This document shows positions 44,531 to 55,003 of a DNA stretch of 64,000 nucleotides, in pieces. Source of the DNA: Agriotes lineatus (lineage: Eukaryota; Arthropoda; Insecta; Coleoptera; Elateridae); contig CALNHX010005830.1 of the NCBI GenBank assembly GCA_940337035.1, positions 1-64,000 on the forward strand. The letters run 5' to 3'. How positions within the stretch are numbered: position 1 is the stretch's first letter; the number at the start of each line of letters is the position of its first letter. The translations under genes and the position numbers were made by a program. The notes beneath the pieces are model-generated. The model ran no database searches and was not told the origin of the DNA. It was given only the letters and a program-made list of their open reading frames with translations.

Positions 44531-46018
44531 TCAAAATTTCGTTACGCGTTTTTTGGAGTTCCAGTTGCTGCTTATAAATATTTTTGATATCTTCCAATTC
44601 TTTGGCCTTTTTCTCTTCGCAAATGAGGATTTTCTTTTTATACCACGGGTACCACTGGCAGAAGTATTCGAACTGGGATTACTTGATGATGGGGTAGCAG
44701 ACAAAGAGCCCAGGAACGACTCTGTTGTTGTAGCTGGGGATGAGGGAGCTAGGGATGACAAAATTGAAGGCGTTGGGGGTGGCAAAGCTGCAGGTACATT
44801 TGGTAATATTGGGAGCAAAGAAGACCGAGTGGACGTAGAGGGCTGGTTCGGTATGGAAACAGGGAACATAGGCTGTGCAGGAATGGATGCTATTAAATGG
44901 GGAGGATTAATAGTGGCATCGGTGTAGAATAATTCATCCATTACGTCAAAGTATTCCCAAGTTTGTCTACCTCTGCCAGTTTTCCTTTTGGTGTCTTTTA
45001 TGGTTTTATAGGTGCCTTTTAAGTTTCTAAACTTCCTATCACATAAGTCAGCCGTGACATTATAATGATTTTTTTTATTTCTTCTGAAATCTTCGTCCAC
45101 AATAAATTATTTTTAATTTTTCGATTGCGGAAATTGGTTGCTTCTCCACGGTACAGCTGCAATAACACCATGGTTGACTTTGCTGTCCAATTCATTGGTT
45201 TGGAATCATCTTCAGACTTGCTTGCTGCTGCGGTTTCAATTCCCTCGTGGTCCATGTTGCCCCGTTGCTGCATTATATGTTTTATCACATCAGCTTTAAC
45301 AGCCTCATCTAAAATAAGAATTAAATTTTAGACTTCACCTTAATCAATAGTACAAGGTACATGTCAGATCTGCGTACCGTTTGATTGTACTTCATAAAAT
45401 AAGACTAGGTATAGGCATAACTAAAATAATTTTTTAAAGCACACGCACACGCTTAAAATTTTGTAAACTCAAACGAATGACAAGCTTTGAGTAATGTAAA
45501 GACAAAATGTTGATCTTTCGCTTGATATAGCAGTTGTGCATATACGTAGCCTACTTTATGAATTACAACCAAACGGTACGCAGATCTGGTATGTACCTAG
45601 TATGTGTTTTGTATGTATTTCAGCGGAAAAATAAATTTTGTTCCAATGAAATTACAGTAATATTAATTAAAAGGAGAAATTATTAATTACTAACACACAA
45701 ATTCGTAATTCAAATGAATCTTAACCTCATTAACCTCAAAATGTAATTACAGATTTTTAATAAAAAGCTGTAACTGATGATTTAAAAGAATCGAAATATA
45801 TTTTAAATGTGAAATGACGTTGCCACAAACTTTAACTGTAATTAAATCAAGAAATTTTACGTGTTGACCGACAAATTAACATTTAAATGGCTGCTACATT
45901 CCCAACAACGAATTAAAAGCAATATTAACAATACGTACCTTCAAAAATAGCTTCCACCATATTAGTTGGGAGTTGTGCCTCTACAATTTCACCATTAATG
46001 TTACATTTAGCGTGCTCA
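44531..46018 (-). pseudogene. Trihelix Myb/SANT-like accessory protein of Harbinger 3
   Basis: An exon at about 45941-46018 (EHAKCNINGEIVEAQLP, NMVEAIFE) ends at a GTACGT donor. A matching acceptor at about 45309 leads into DEAVKADVIKHIMQQRGNMD. Next come WTAKSTMVLLQLYRGEATNF and NNLLWTKISEEI, a frameshift near 45075, and NVTADLCDRKFRNLKGTYKT with GRQTWEYFDVMDEL: a trihelix (Myb_DNA-bind_4-like) domain. The rest is a Ser/Pro-rich linker and a basic tail. Expected to bind element ends and bring in the DDE protein. Dead because of the frameshift. Confidence 0.75.
45353..45600. mobile_element. ~248 bp MITE in an intron of the Harbinger 3 accessory gene
   Basis: AGGTACATGTCAGATCTGCG at about 45356 is complemented near 45580-45598. 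The inverted ends extend ~46 bp (…CGTACCGTTTGATTG... on the left, CCAAACGGTACGC on the right). No ORF. Confidence 0.7.
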
Positions 46019-46223
46019 TCTCAGGCTCCGTTTTTTAAATTTAAACGTTACCACTTTGAGGTTATTTAACACCGTTTTCGCTGAGCAATCCAGCGGAAAT
46101 GAAGGGAAAATAAATTTGCTGGAAAAAAATGGCAACCGCTGCCCCAGCGCTGTCGCTCAGCAAGGCGTTCTGCGCAATCGCCAACGCAGCGCTGCCCCAG
46201 CGCTGTCCAGGCTGAACGCGCCC

Positions 46224-46840
46224 ATTGTTTATTCTTGATTCAAGGTCTTTCCTGAGTTTAGTTATATATTCTTTCTGCATGGGGGTTTGATCAGATGCCA
46301 GCTTTATGCCGGAGTTCATTGGTATTTTTGATTTGTTTCTTAAGAGAGAGAGAGAGCATCATTTGCATTTCCTAAGACTATTTTAAGTGGTCGGTTTTTG
46401 GGGTTATTGGTATCTCTTTTCCCAAGTCTAACAGTTATTAGGTTGTGTGGGGAAATGCTTGTGATTTGCTGGATTAGACTCTCTGCTTCTTTCCTATCGT
46501 GATATTTTCTAACCTCTACATTATCAAATGCAGATTCAGGGACGTTAAACATGATAACATTGCTGGCTCGGTGCTGTATATCAGACACCTCCTTTATAAT
46601 AGCTTCTGAGGACAATGTGTTGTCACATTGATGGCTTTTCAATTTTTCCACTTCAGACTGGAGGTCTTTTATTAAAGCTCGAAGGGCTGGCACTTGTAAT
46701 AAGTTCTATTCACAGTCCGGACAAAAGAACTTCAGTACTCTGGATTTAAGGTCGATGCACCTAATTTCAGTTGTCGACCATTTAGAGCAAGGATAGCAAA
46801 TAGGCCGTTTACATCCATCACAGTTAAAGTAACATCCGTC
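46224..46840 (-). pseudogene. LINE2 ORF1 with PHD-like finger
   Basis: At 46700-46825 a Cys-rich block reads CDGCKRPICYPCSKWSTTEI, then FFCPDCE: a PHD-like finger, with an 18-20 bp tandem duplication (ACATCCATCACAGTTAAAGT type) at its start. 46340-46693 follows with LRALIKDLQSEVEKLKS (coiled coil) and HRASNVIMFNVPES, VRLGKRDTNNPKNRPLKIVL, the usual LINE ORF1 RNA-binding region. A stop near 46709 and a frame slip in a (GA)n run at 46341-46350 disrupt it. The C-terminal end continues beyond Harbinger 3 at 38827-38907. Confidence 0.8.
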
Positions 46841-47199
46841 ACAGTTAAAGTTTATTAATTTGTTGCTGAACTATTTCGGAAATCTCGTAAGAAAGTTCAT
46901 CGGTTCGGTCAGGCCACTTCCAATTGACACCACATTTTTTCATTGCACTAACACAACCTTCATTTTCGTTAACCCATTCAATACGCATAACGCCATTTGG
47001 CGTCATCTTTATCCTCTCCGGCGTGCGTACGCCGCCATTTGGCGTAATACTCTGGCTTAACTAATTCAATGTTGGTAATTCGTACGCAGTGGAGTAGAGT
47101 GCACATGGTTTTGTACGCACATAGTTAAAGGTTAAGTTAAAGTGTAGGTGCAGCCATTCTTAATTTGGGCGACTGTTTTGTGAGTTACAGAGGACTTAA
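46841..47199. other. Unassigned; short coding-like trace and a TTAACCC boundary
   Basis: Minus-strand 46850-46965 reads AMKKCGVNWKWPDRTDEL and SYEISEIVQQQINKL without stops, unassigned. At 46971 TTAACCCATTCAATACGC begins a segment with repeated CGCCATTTGGCGT motifs. TTAACCC is how many piggyBac-type ends start, but no matching second end was found. Confidence 0.35.
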
Positions 47200-47765
47200 T
47201 ATATAATATAATATAATATCTTTATTTAGCATTTTACTAAGATACAACGACATAATTAAATATTATACATAAATTCAGTAATATACTAATAATAACTCAT
47301 ATCAACTTATTCAACATTTCTACTTTTCACAATAAACCTTTTAACTTTATAATATTAATACTATTTGAAACCTTAATATAATCCTCTAAATTATTAAACA
47401 ATACCGTTTCTAAAAACTCAATTAACCCTTCCACTAGTAACTGCAGTTTGCACATACAAGTTATTTCTATTTCTAATATGATCATGAACTTCATTACAAT
47501 AAACTAAATATTTATTAAAATATAATAATGAGTGATATCAGTGTTAATCAGCCTGATCCCTCTGTCGTAAAAAACTCGTAAATTGGATGTGAAAAATTTG
47601 TGTGCTGATCCTTGTTTTAGCTTAGCCCATGCAAGAAAGAGTTCCTTTATATATAATTTTTACCATTACCTCAAAATTAGAGAGTTGTTATGCAGTACAA
47701 GTTTATTTATGTTCCTTTTACCCATTTTTATCAAAGCTTCTAAGCGATTATTTGTTAGTTTTTAA
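47200..47765 (-). mobile_element. 3' fragment of a third LINE
   Basis: Minus-strand traces VFYDRGIRLINTDITH and LVEGLIEFLETVLFNNL, then YIKVSNSINIIKLKGLL, match the end of a LINE RT region in broken frames. The fragment finishes in a (TATAA)n run at 47203-47220, the microsatellite-like tail of such elements. Confidence 0.5.
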
Positions 47766-48508
47766 ATAAACTATATACCAGTACAGAATACAAAATAAAA
47801 CAATTTTGTGTCATTGTTGTATCCGTCATATCACTTGATCCTGAATCACTTTGACGGTGCCTTAATTGAAGCTTTTTGTTCGATTCTTTTTTTTCTGATT
47901 GTGTTGACGTTGAGGGTTTATTAGATTGCGCTGACGTTGTAGGTTCTTCAGATACCGTCGACATCGATGGCATATTCTGAACTTCATCGTTTGAAGCCAC
48001 CTATTTAGCTGGTTCTTCTAGTTTACGCTGTATGGTTTGTGATGATCTTTGATGTGAACGTGGAACTTGAGTTGAGTAATCATTTGCCTATTTTCAATTT
48101 GCTTTCACAAATGAATTTAGTAGATAAATACTTTTTGTGTAGGGGAGAGTGTTCCACATTGTTTTTCTTTTTATATGGAAATTATACAACTCGCTTTAAA
48201 AATTAGGTTTAAGGCCCATAAGGACAGGGGGTAGGCAACACATTTTACAATTAGACATTATTTGAAATTGAATAAACTTGTAATGTTGTTTCTGCCTGTC
48301 TGAATCAACTTGGAAGATACCAGGTTACATTAATATGAATCTTAACTATATTACTTGCGGTTTACCAATATGTTGTGCTTATACAATTTAGATCAGGTAG
48401 AAATTAATAAAATGTGATTTTTCAATTGACTGAATATTAACTACAAGAGTGGCACTTAAAAAAAATGGTTATGTACAATGGTGTATAAATACAATTAATA
48501 CCAAAATC
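47766..48508. other. Unassigned
   Basis: A Ser/Thr/Gln-rich minus-strand frame at 47755-48000 (VQNMPSMSTVSEEPTTSAQS) and, after a stop, SHQRSSQTIQRKLEEPA at about 48005-48085 may be the remains of a coding exon. No domain is recognised. 48100-48500 holds nothing recognisable. Confidence 0.3.
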
Positions 48509-50991
48509 CAGGGGCGGATGGGCAAGTTTCAAACGGCCCAGGACGGTTTTTGTAAAAGCGGCCCACATAATCTTTTTTACAACACTCCTCCAAACCCTTA
48601 AATATTTACCTATAGTCAAACAACGAGATTTATTTCAAATAAAAAATACATTTACAAACACATAATTAAACTTTAAAATTAAAGGTAACCTTCTATTAAA
48701 TGAACGACAAACAGAAACTTTAAAAACAATCTTTGCATATGAAGACTGCTAGCTCATTATTACTGGAATAACTGGGCTATCTTTCAAAGAAACAAAATTA
48801 GGTACACTTAGGTGCTAAAGCCGGCCACCAGCGATTGGAGGCGTGTAGTTCTTAAGAATAAAACGGTAGAACAATAACTAAATAAAGGCCAACAAATTTT
48901 GAAATAACGGCGAATGCACCCCGGTGTTCTAACGAAAATTTGTAAACTCAATACCAAACACTATACTATACTTCCAGAAAGATAGCTCTCAACAAAGTAA
49001 TTAGCCGTAACTAAACTCATCCTGTATCTGTATACTGGCATAAATATCATATAATTTCGTGCAAACATCACAGTACAAGTAAATACATAATTATCACAGT
49101 ACGTTGCATCAATTAGAATAGCAGGATAGCTCTACATTACTTAATTACAGACTACAACATACTTACAGACTTACAACAAAATACAGCAATGATATAGATT
49201 GCACACATTAAAAGGGCGGTTTAGCAAGCCACCTGGCTCGTAGGACCTGCTAGCTCAGTCTTGGAGGAAATCCTAAAGGCAGTTCCGGCTCTCAGCGAAT
49301 AAAGTCGTACGGCCGTAGCTGGTGTCTTACATCGCAATCTGCATCGTGACAGCGAGATAGAGATGCCAAAGCAGGAGAAAAAACAACCCCCAGACGGGTT
49401 CTTCTCGTGCCCTAGGTAGGCGCTGTAGCGGTCGCAGTGGACACGGAAAACATTCGAGCGCCGCATCTGATTCGAAGCGGCGAGCGGCTCCCAGATTTCA
49501 CTGGCTTAACGAAGTAGACCGGCATTATTTATGCCTGTCACTGCTTGCTGTGAATAGGAAAAGGCGTCCAACGATAGAATACACAATTGCAAGGGGTCCT
49601 AGCGCGTCTAATTACTCACCGCAGATGACGATTCGGGCAAATAGAAAAGGTCGTGGTTGCAATTACAAAAAAAAAATCCGCACAAAGCGTAGGAAAAACT
49701 TCCTCTTGTGAGCTCGGGGCATCAAAGCCACGAAAACGCGACGCGCTGGAGAATACCATTCGAGTTCGAATTTAAGAAGGCGGCGTAATCTACACGCAAC
49801 AAGACAATAACTAAAGCCATAAATAAATTAATGATCTTGAAAGTAAGGGACTGGCTGTAGCTAACCTATTTATAACTTCCTCATTATCTATTTTTTCTAG
49901 CGATTTTTTTTCAATGTTCATAAGCATAAAAGACTTTTCAACATTCATGGTATTACGTAAACGATTTTTAATGTATTTCAATATCGAAAAGGATCGTTCG
50001 CATGCTATCTGCGATATGGGAAGCGTTAGAAGGTATTGATAAGCTGTTACCAATGCCTGAAATGCGTCTTGATACATGATATAATATATGATGGTCAAGT
50101 AACAGCATAGGACACACTTTTTGCAGCTTTCACAGTTTTCTTTCTTTTTCGATCTGATGACGTTGTAGCAGTCATATTTTTACCAGTACCATTGTATTCA
50201 TCCTCTACTTCTTCTATTTCCTCTACTTCCCATTCTTCTTCTTGTATAAAAGAGATGTTATTATAAGAATCTCGAATTGTGAGTTTAAAGTTCTCCCAGT
50301 TGTTAGCAAAGCTATGCAACTCTTCAACGAGGTTCTCTTGTGTTGCTTGAGAATTATGCGGCGGCAATTTCTTCGAAAGAACTTTTATAGCATTTGTTGG
50401 TACTCCTGAATCTTTAATATTTCCGAAATTTTGTGGACTGAGGATCGCCATATCCCTACAAACATCCATGTTTTTTCCAAACCTTTTTTCATAGATTCAA
50501 CAGCAGTGTTCATGATGACATTAAAAAATGTCACTTTAAAAGCTTCATTGGCGTTACTTGGCCTTTCGTCCCTTGATTTATCGTCAAAAAATTTCTCCAG
50601 TGGCGTTTTTGGGTTTCAGACACTTTAATAAAGAACGGACCAACGAAGAACACCCCTACAACTGGCATAATGAACTAGTTCGACTAGTTTTAGTTACTAT
50701 GCAACCCGCCCACCGGTGTCGTTCTACTTTGCTGGCGATTCTATTTCCCTATTTCTCCGACTCGGCAGGTCCTACTTTAGTAGATTTTTTCTATAGCTCT
50801 CACTGCTCCTGATTTAATAATAGGAAAGACGTTGCCAAATCGCAGGTCACCACTGCATTTCGCGATTAGGTTTCAAATTTTCGGACCGGCCCAGTAAACT
50901 GGGGTCGTGTTAGCCGGCCCATATAACAGGGTAACATAGCGGCCCACCGGGATTTGTCCCGGTGTCCCGCGGAGGCCCATCCGGCCATGCC
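48509..50991 (-). mobile_element. hAT element 3, target duplication CCAAAATC
   Basis: Ends CAGGGGCGGATGGGC and GCCCATCCGGCCATG, flanked by CCAAAATC at 48501-48508 and 50992-50999. Transposase remains lie at 49811-50469 on the minus strand. 48510-49800 has no coding sequence; it includes a GC-richer patch (49200-49560) with an AATAAA near 49300 that could be a further insertion. Confidence 0.92.
49811..50469 (-). pseudogene. hAT transposase 3, C-terminal remains
   Basis: 50095-50469 carries DMAILSPQNFGNI and an acidic linker (EEEWEVEEIEEVEDE). 49811-50098 carries the hAT dimerisation region, LTLPISQIACERSFSILKYI, KNRLRNTM. Upstream coding is full of stops and the RNase-H-like catalytic part is not recognisable. 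Confidence 0.75.
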
Positions 50992-50999
50992 AAAATCAA

Positions 51000-51135
51000 T
51001 ATTAACAATATACTTTGACATTCATTTAAACCCGGAATCATTTGAAAACCGTATCTAAATCTTACAAAATTACTAAACACAGTACCAAAATGTCCCATTG
51101 CGCTCTGCTCAGGTAGACGGATTTTTAGCCTAGAG
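51000..51135. other. Spacer between hAT 3 and hAT 4
   Basis: Non-coding. The last eight bases, GCCTAGAG (51128-51135), would be the target duplication of hAT 4, but no partner was found. Confidence 0.4.
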
Positions 51136-51329
51136 CAGGGGTTCTCAACCTATTTTCCCTTTACGACACACTTAATGTAAAAGACTCAATCGTTACAAAT
51201 AGGTACACATTTTATTAAATTAAAAAAAATAAGAAGCACACAATATAATGCATTAACAATCTAAGTAACACACAAAAAAAACTTGGGTAAACTAAGTAGG
51301 TCTTAGTGCGACATTTGAGCCTGGCGACT

Positions 51330-51961
51330 TGTGCACAAATCTTCAACTCTTGGGCGAATTTTGGATAAACACTCTCGTTTTACTGACAACATCAACCAAT
51401 CTTGATCTGTTTTTGGATTTGATAGTTTTTAGCACGGAGAATACAGCCTCACACAACTATGACGTTGCGAACTGGAGTAGCATAGTAATAGCTGTGTTTG
51501 ATATCTCTGGATGCTCATTTTTTTTATCGAGACTCAAAAAGTATCCAGGGAGACGTCTTTGAATTTTGATTTTACGTTTGTATCACATGACATTTCGACT
51601 AATTGTTCTTTTTCTGCATATGTTAGTTTTGTTGCCTTATTTGTATTTTCCTCGCCAGAAACTCTAAAGGGTGAAATAAGCCACCCCCAAGCGCTAGTAT
51701 CCACAGATGGGAAGTACCTTTTCATTCCCTCCTGTAGATCAGACAGATGTTGCATTATGTTGTCTTTTAATTTATTCTTCTCATTGATACTCAAGCCACT
51801 TGAGCCGCTGGACTTTTTTTTGAGAACCCGTTCCATTTTACCACTATCTCAATATGATAACAAAGTTTTGTGATCAGCGGCCATGTCTTCACACAATTTT
51901 TCACCCTGGATTTTACAGGGCGAACTCTTATGTAGTTGATGATGGAAACAACTGTTTTAAT
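51330..51961 (-). pseudogene. hAT transposase 4 (SCAND3/ZBED5-like) fragment
   Basis: Reads VIKTVVSIINYIRVRPVKSR across the PLE-D target site, then, in a second frame, KMERVLKKKSSGSSGLSINE, HLSDLQEGMKRYFPS, AWGWLISPFRV and EKEQLVEMSCDTNVKSKF, and then traces of the dimerisation end. Frameshifts near 51830 and stops show decay. Relatives are the hAT-derived SCAND3/ZBED5-type proteins. Confidence 0.75.
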
Positions 51962-52001
51962 GTGGTGTTGATCCATTGTTGCTTAAAGTGGGGTAGGATT
52001 T

Positions 52002-52875
52002 TAAATAATAAAATGAAGAACTTGTAGTCTTCCCCACAAATTTAATTAGGTGATAAACGAAGTTACAGAATGTGTGCGTGACTAGTTTCGACAGTTGTCA
52101 TCCTCAGACGCAACATTTCCAATGGCTAAAACGATTAATGTTAGGACAAACCCTAATAGTACAAAAATAGACTTACCTAAAGGGTAATCATAGTAACACT
52201 ATGTGAAAAGAACAAGTAACATTTTGGGCCTGATGGGCAAATTCAAAATTTGAAGGTTATAAACTTTGGATGGTACAAAGGACAAATGTCTGTAAAAAAT
52301 TAACGCTAAATACAAGATAACTTAATCGAAAGTAATATCTTACCATGACATGGATAAAACTAAATAAGACGATTAACATCTCAGGCAACCATTATAACAT
52401 GTGTAAAAATTAGGTATTAAATTTGCTAAAAACAAACATGCGAAAATTAGACAAATGACAGGTTACAATCAAAATATATACTTACAGAGGAAGAACAATA
52501 TTTATAAATCAAAATGTTAACATAGATTTAAATTTAAATTTTCCCCTACAGGGTGATGAATTAATAGTAAAACACGAGGCCAACGGCCCACATCTTTCAA
52601 CCGACTCCATTAAAGAGGAAGTAAACAAATAATTGATCGAATTCAAAACGGAAATAGTTTTGAAAAGTAACGCCCACTATTGAAAACTTCTAAAAGCAGA
52701 GCTGAAGGCTTTGCATACATGTGAAAGAGGTTGCCTATATGCCAGAGTAAGGTAAACCAAACGTGTGAGAAAACCGTAATAAATATTTAAAACCTAATTT
52801 AAACTAATTGTAATTAAGATATCTCAAATGTATACAAAAACCACTAAGTAAAATATAAAACTATAGCAATGATAT
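52002..52875 (-). repeat. Left 874 bp inverted arm of PLE-D
   Basis: Reverse complement of 54040-54913; includes the hammerhead-like fold at 52075-52112. Confidence 0.92.
52075..52112 (-). ncRNA. Hammerhead-like ribozyme fold with canonical core, PLE-D left arm
   Basis: Minus strand: TGCGT, core CTGAGGA, one extra T, stem II GACA/TGTC, GAAA, palindromic ACTAGT stem III, C, then ACGCA. CTGAGGA fits CUGANGA exactly, so C3 and G8 are kept here. The short palindromic stem III suggests action as a dimer. Confidence 0.68.
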
Positions 52876-52912
52876 AATCAAAAAGATAAAATTTCAACCA
52901 ACGGCTAGTGAA

Positions 52913-54045
52913 CTACGATCCGGAAGGAGGATAATTGATAATTAAATGTAATAAGTGAAAATTGTTATCCAAGTAACTTAACTCATTAAGGCAATTATCC
53001 GAATCAGATTTAGATCTCTTAGAAATTTCAAAAATTTCCAGCAGATTAAGTTTTGAGCCTTTATTTTGTAAATGTAATAGAGAAAAATTAATATGGGGGT
53101 TAAAATCATGGTTATAAAGTATTATGTGGTTCGCAAAGGCTGACTTAGGAATAGGGCTATTATCAAATTTATTTTTAGCTATAATGGAAAGGTGTTCGTT
53201 GATTCTAGTTTTAAAGCTCCTGCCAGTTTGGCCTACATAAAATTTGGGGCAAGAATTGCAAGAAAGGAGATATACTCCAGATTTATCAAATTTATCAATA
53301 GGATTTTTATTGGAAACAAGAATGTTCTGTAAACTATGAGAACCAGAGAATGAAATGTCAACGTTAAATCTCTTAAAAATCTTCTGAATAGAATAAGAAA
53401 GAGTACCTATAAAAGGTATTGAATGATAAATGGTTGCGGAACCATTAGGTTGAGAAAAATTTGTTAAGGTGGTCAAAAATTTAATTTTTAATTTATTGAA
53501 TAAAGTATCGACGAAATGAGGTGGATACCCATTATTTTGAGCTAGTTGTTTTATGATATTCAACTCGTTAGTGAAATTATCTTTATTTAAAGGATAAGTT
53601 AACAATCTATTTAAATAATACCTGAAAGAAGCTAATTTATGTGAAAAAGGATGAAAAGATTGAAAAGGAATGATGTTATCCGTGGTGGTAGGTTTTCTAT
53701 AAATATTAATGTCTAACTTGTCATGAGTTTTAGTAATAAGAAGGTCCAAAAAAGGAATGGAATTATTAGATTCTAATTCTAAAGTGAATTTTATGTTAGT
53801 GTGGAGAGAATTCATAATATTTAAGCAGATCCCCACTTCGTCAATAGTACCATTAAAAATCACCAAGACATCGTTTACATAACGTCTCCAAAACACTATT
53901 TTATTGATGAATATGTCATACTTGCACAAACGTTCTTCAAGGCTTTTCATGAAAATTTCAGCTAAAAGTGGTGAAAGATTTGATCCCATTGCAAGACCAG
54001 TATTTTGTTTAAAAATAGAATTATTAAATTGAAAAAATTTATATC
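52913..54045 (-). pseudogene. PLE-D RT fragment with GIY-YIG endonuclease
   Basis: The open frame runs from the arm junction at ~54045 (FNNSIFKQNTGLAMGSNLSP, RT motif B) to the stop at 52913. RT motif A and everything before it is missing. Motif C reads RRYVNDVLVIF: the first catalytic Asp of YVDD is Asn. Then FTLELESNNSIPFLDLLI and, near the end, GVYLLSCNSCPKFYVGQTGR, a GIY-YIG nuclease with CxxC. It cannot be an active RT because of the truncation and the Asn. It is much diverged from PLE-A. Confidence 0.9.
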
Positions 54046-54913
54046 ATTGCTATAGTTTTATATTTTACTTAGTGGTTTTTGTATACATTTGAGATATCTT
54101 AATTACAATTAGTTTAAATTAGGTTTTAAATATTTATTACGGTTTTCTCACACGTTTGGTTTACCTTACTCTGGCATATAGGCAACCTCTTTCACATGTA
54201 TGCAAAGCCTTCAGCTCTGCTTTTAGAAGTTTTCAATAGTGGGCGTTACTTTTCAAAACTATTTCCGTTTTGAATTCGATCAATTATTTGTTTACTTCCT
54301 CTTTAATGGAGTCGGTTGAAAGATGTGGGCCGTTGGCCTCGTGTTTTACTATTAATTCATCACCCTGTAGGGGAAAATTTAAATTTAAATCTATGTTAAC
54401 ATTTTGATTTATAAATATTGTTCTTCCTCTGTAAGTATATATTTTGATTGTAACCTGTCATTTGTCTAATTTTCGCATGTTTGTTTTTAGCAAATTTAAT
54501 ACCTAATTTTTACACATGTTATAATGGTTGCCTGAGATGTTAATCGTCTTATTTAGTTTTATCCATGTCATGGTAAGATATTACTTTCGATTAAGTTATC
54601 TTGTATTTAGCGTTAATTTTTTACAGACATTTGTCCTTTGTACCATCCAAAGTTTATAACCTTCAAATTTTGAATTTGCCCATCAGGCCCAAAATGTTAC
54701 TTGTTCTTTTCACATAGTGTTACTATGATTACCCTTTAGGTAAGTCTATTTTTGTACTATTAGGGTTTGTCCTAACATTAATCGTTTTAGCCATTGGAAA
54801 TGTTGCGTCTGAGGATGACAACTGTCGAAACTAGTCACGCACACATTCTGTAACTTCGTTTATCACCTAATTAAATTTGTGGGGAAGACTACAAGTTCTT
54901 CATTTTATTATTT
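54040..54913 (+). repeat. Right 874 bp inverted arm of PLE-D
   Basis: Reverse complement of 52002-52875; begins TATATCATTGCTATAG, directly at the truncation point of the RT frame. Confidence 0.92.
54804..54841 (+). ncRNA. Hammerhead-like ribozyme fold with canonical core, PLE-D right arm
   Basis: TGCGT (54804-54808), CTGAGGA (54809-54815), T, GACA/TGTC (54817-54826), GAAA (54827-54830), ACTAGT within 54830-54835, C54836, ACGCA (54837-54841). Same fold as in the left arm, opposite strand. Confidence 0.68.
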
Positions 54914-55003
54914 AACAACTGTTTTAATAACCTGTCCCAAATTATTTCAGTCCGTATTTTTCACCATAAGCGCTTCTCGATGTAAAAAACAATGTGTAGG
55001 GTA

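Larger units (their letters stand above)
38908..46223 (+). mobile_element. PIF/Harbinger element 3, 7.3 kb, ATT duplication
   Basis: Ends GGGCGCGTTCAGCC and GGCTGAACGCGCCC, flanked by ATT (38905-38907 and 46224-46226). Subterminal sequences repeat CAGCGCTG on both sides. It encodes a plus-strand DDE transposase (39087-40271) and a convergent minus-strand trihelix protein (44531-46018). It also hosts a pogo element (40839-43808) and small MITEs. It sits in ORF1 of LINE2. Confidence 0.93.
37560..46840 (-). mobile_element. Jockey-like LINE (LINE2), split by Harbinger 3
   Basis: ORF1 lies at 46224-46840 and 38827-38907; ORF2 at 37560-38790. Removing Harbinger 3 (38908-46223) and one copy of its ATT duplication restores a continuous frame RINNG-EQNITIKYV. 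At the left LINE2 stops at the border of Harbinger 2; its RT domain is not in the window unless further left. Confidence 0.8.
51962..54913 (-). mobile_element. Penelope-like element D with inverted terminal arms, 15 bp duplication
   Basis: Inserted in hAT 4 and flanked by AACAACTGTTTTAAT at 51947-51961 and 54914-54928. Two 874 bp arms, 52002-52875 and 54040-54913, are reverse complements; between them lies a 5'-truncated RT/GIY-YIG gene on the minus strand. Forty extra bases (51962-52001) lie between the left duplication and the left arm. An inverted 5' pseudo-LTR and 5' truncation are known structures for Penelope-like insertions. Each arm has a canonical-core hammerhead-like fold. Confidence 0.9.
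51136..54990 (-). mobile_element. hAT element 4 (Charlie/ZBED5-like), truncated and interrupted by PLE-D
   Basis: The left end CAGGGGTTCTCAACCTATTT is a typical hAT-Charlie terminus. Minus-strand transposase traces run from 51330 to 51961 and resume after PLE-D at 54914-54940. The right end and N-terminus are missing; about 60 bp beyond PLE-D the sequence passes into pogo element 2. Confidence 0.75.

Noticed and set aside
46971..47100. piggyBac element starting TTAACCC
   Set aside because: No second end and no transposase; a TTAACCC start alone is too weak.
49196..49480. Possible tRNA-derived SINE (TAGCTCAGTCTTGG resembles a box A)
   Set aside because: No box B at the proper distance and no A-rich or simple-repeat tail.
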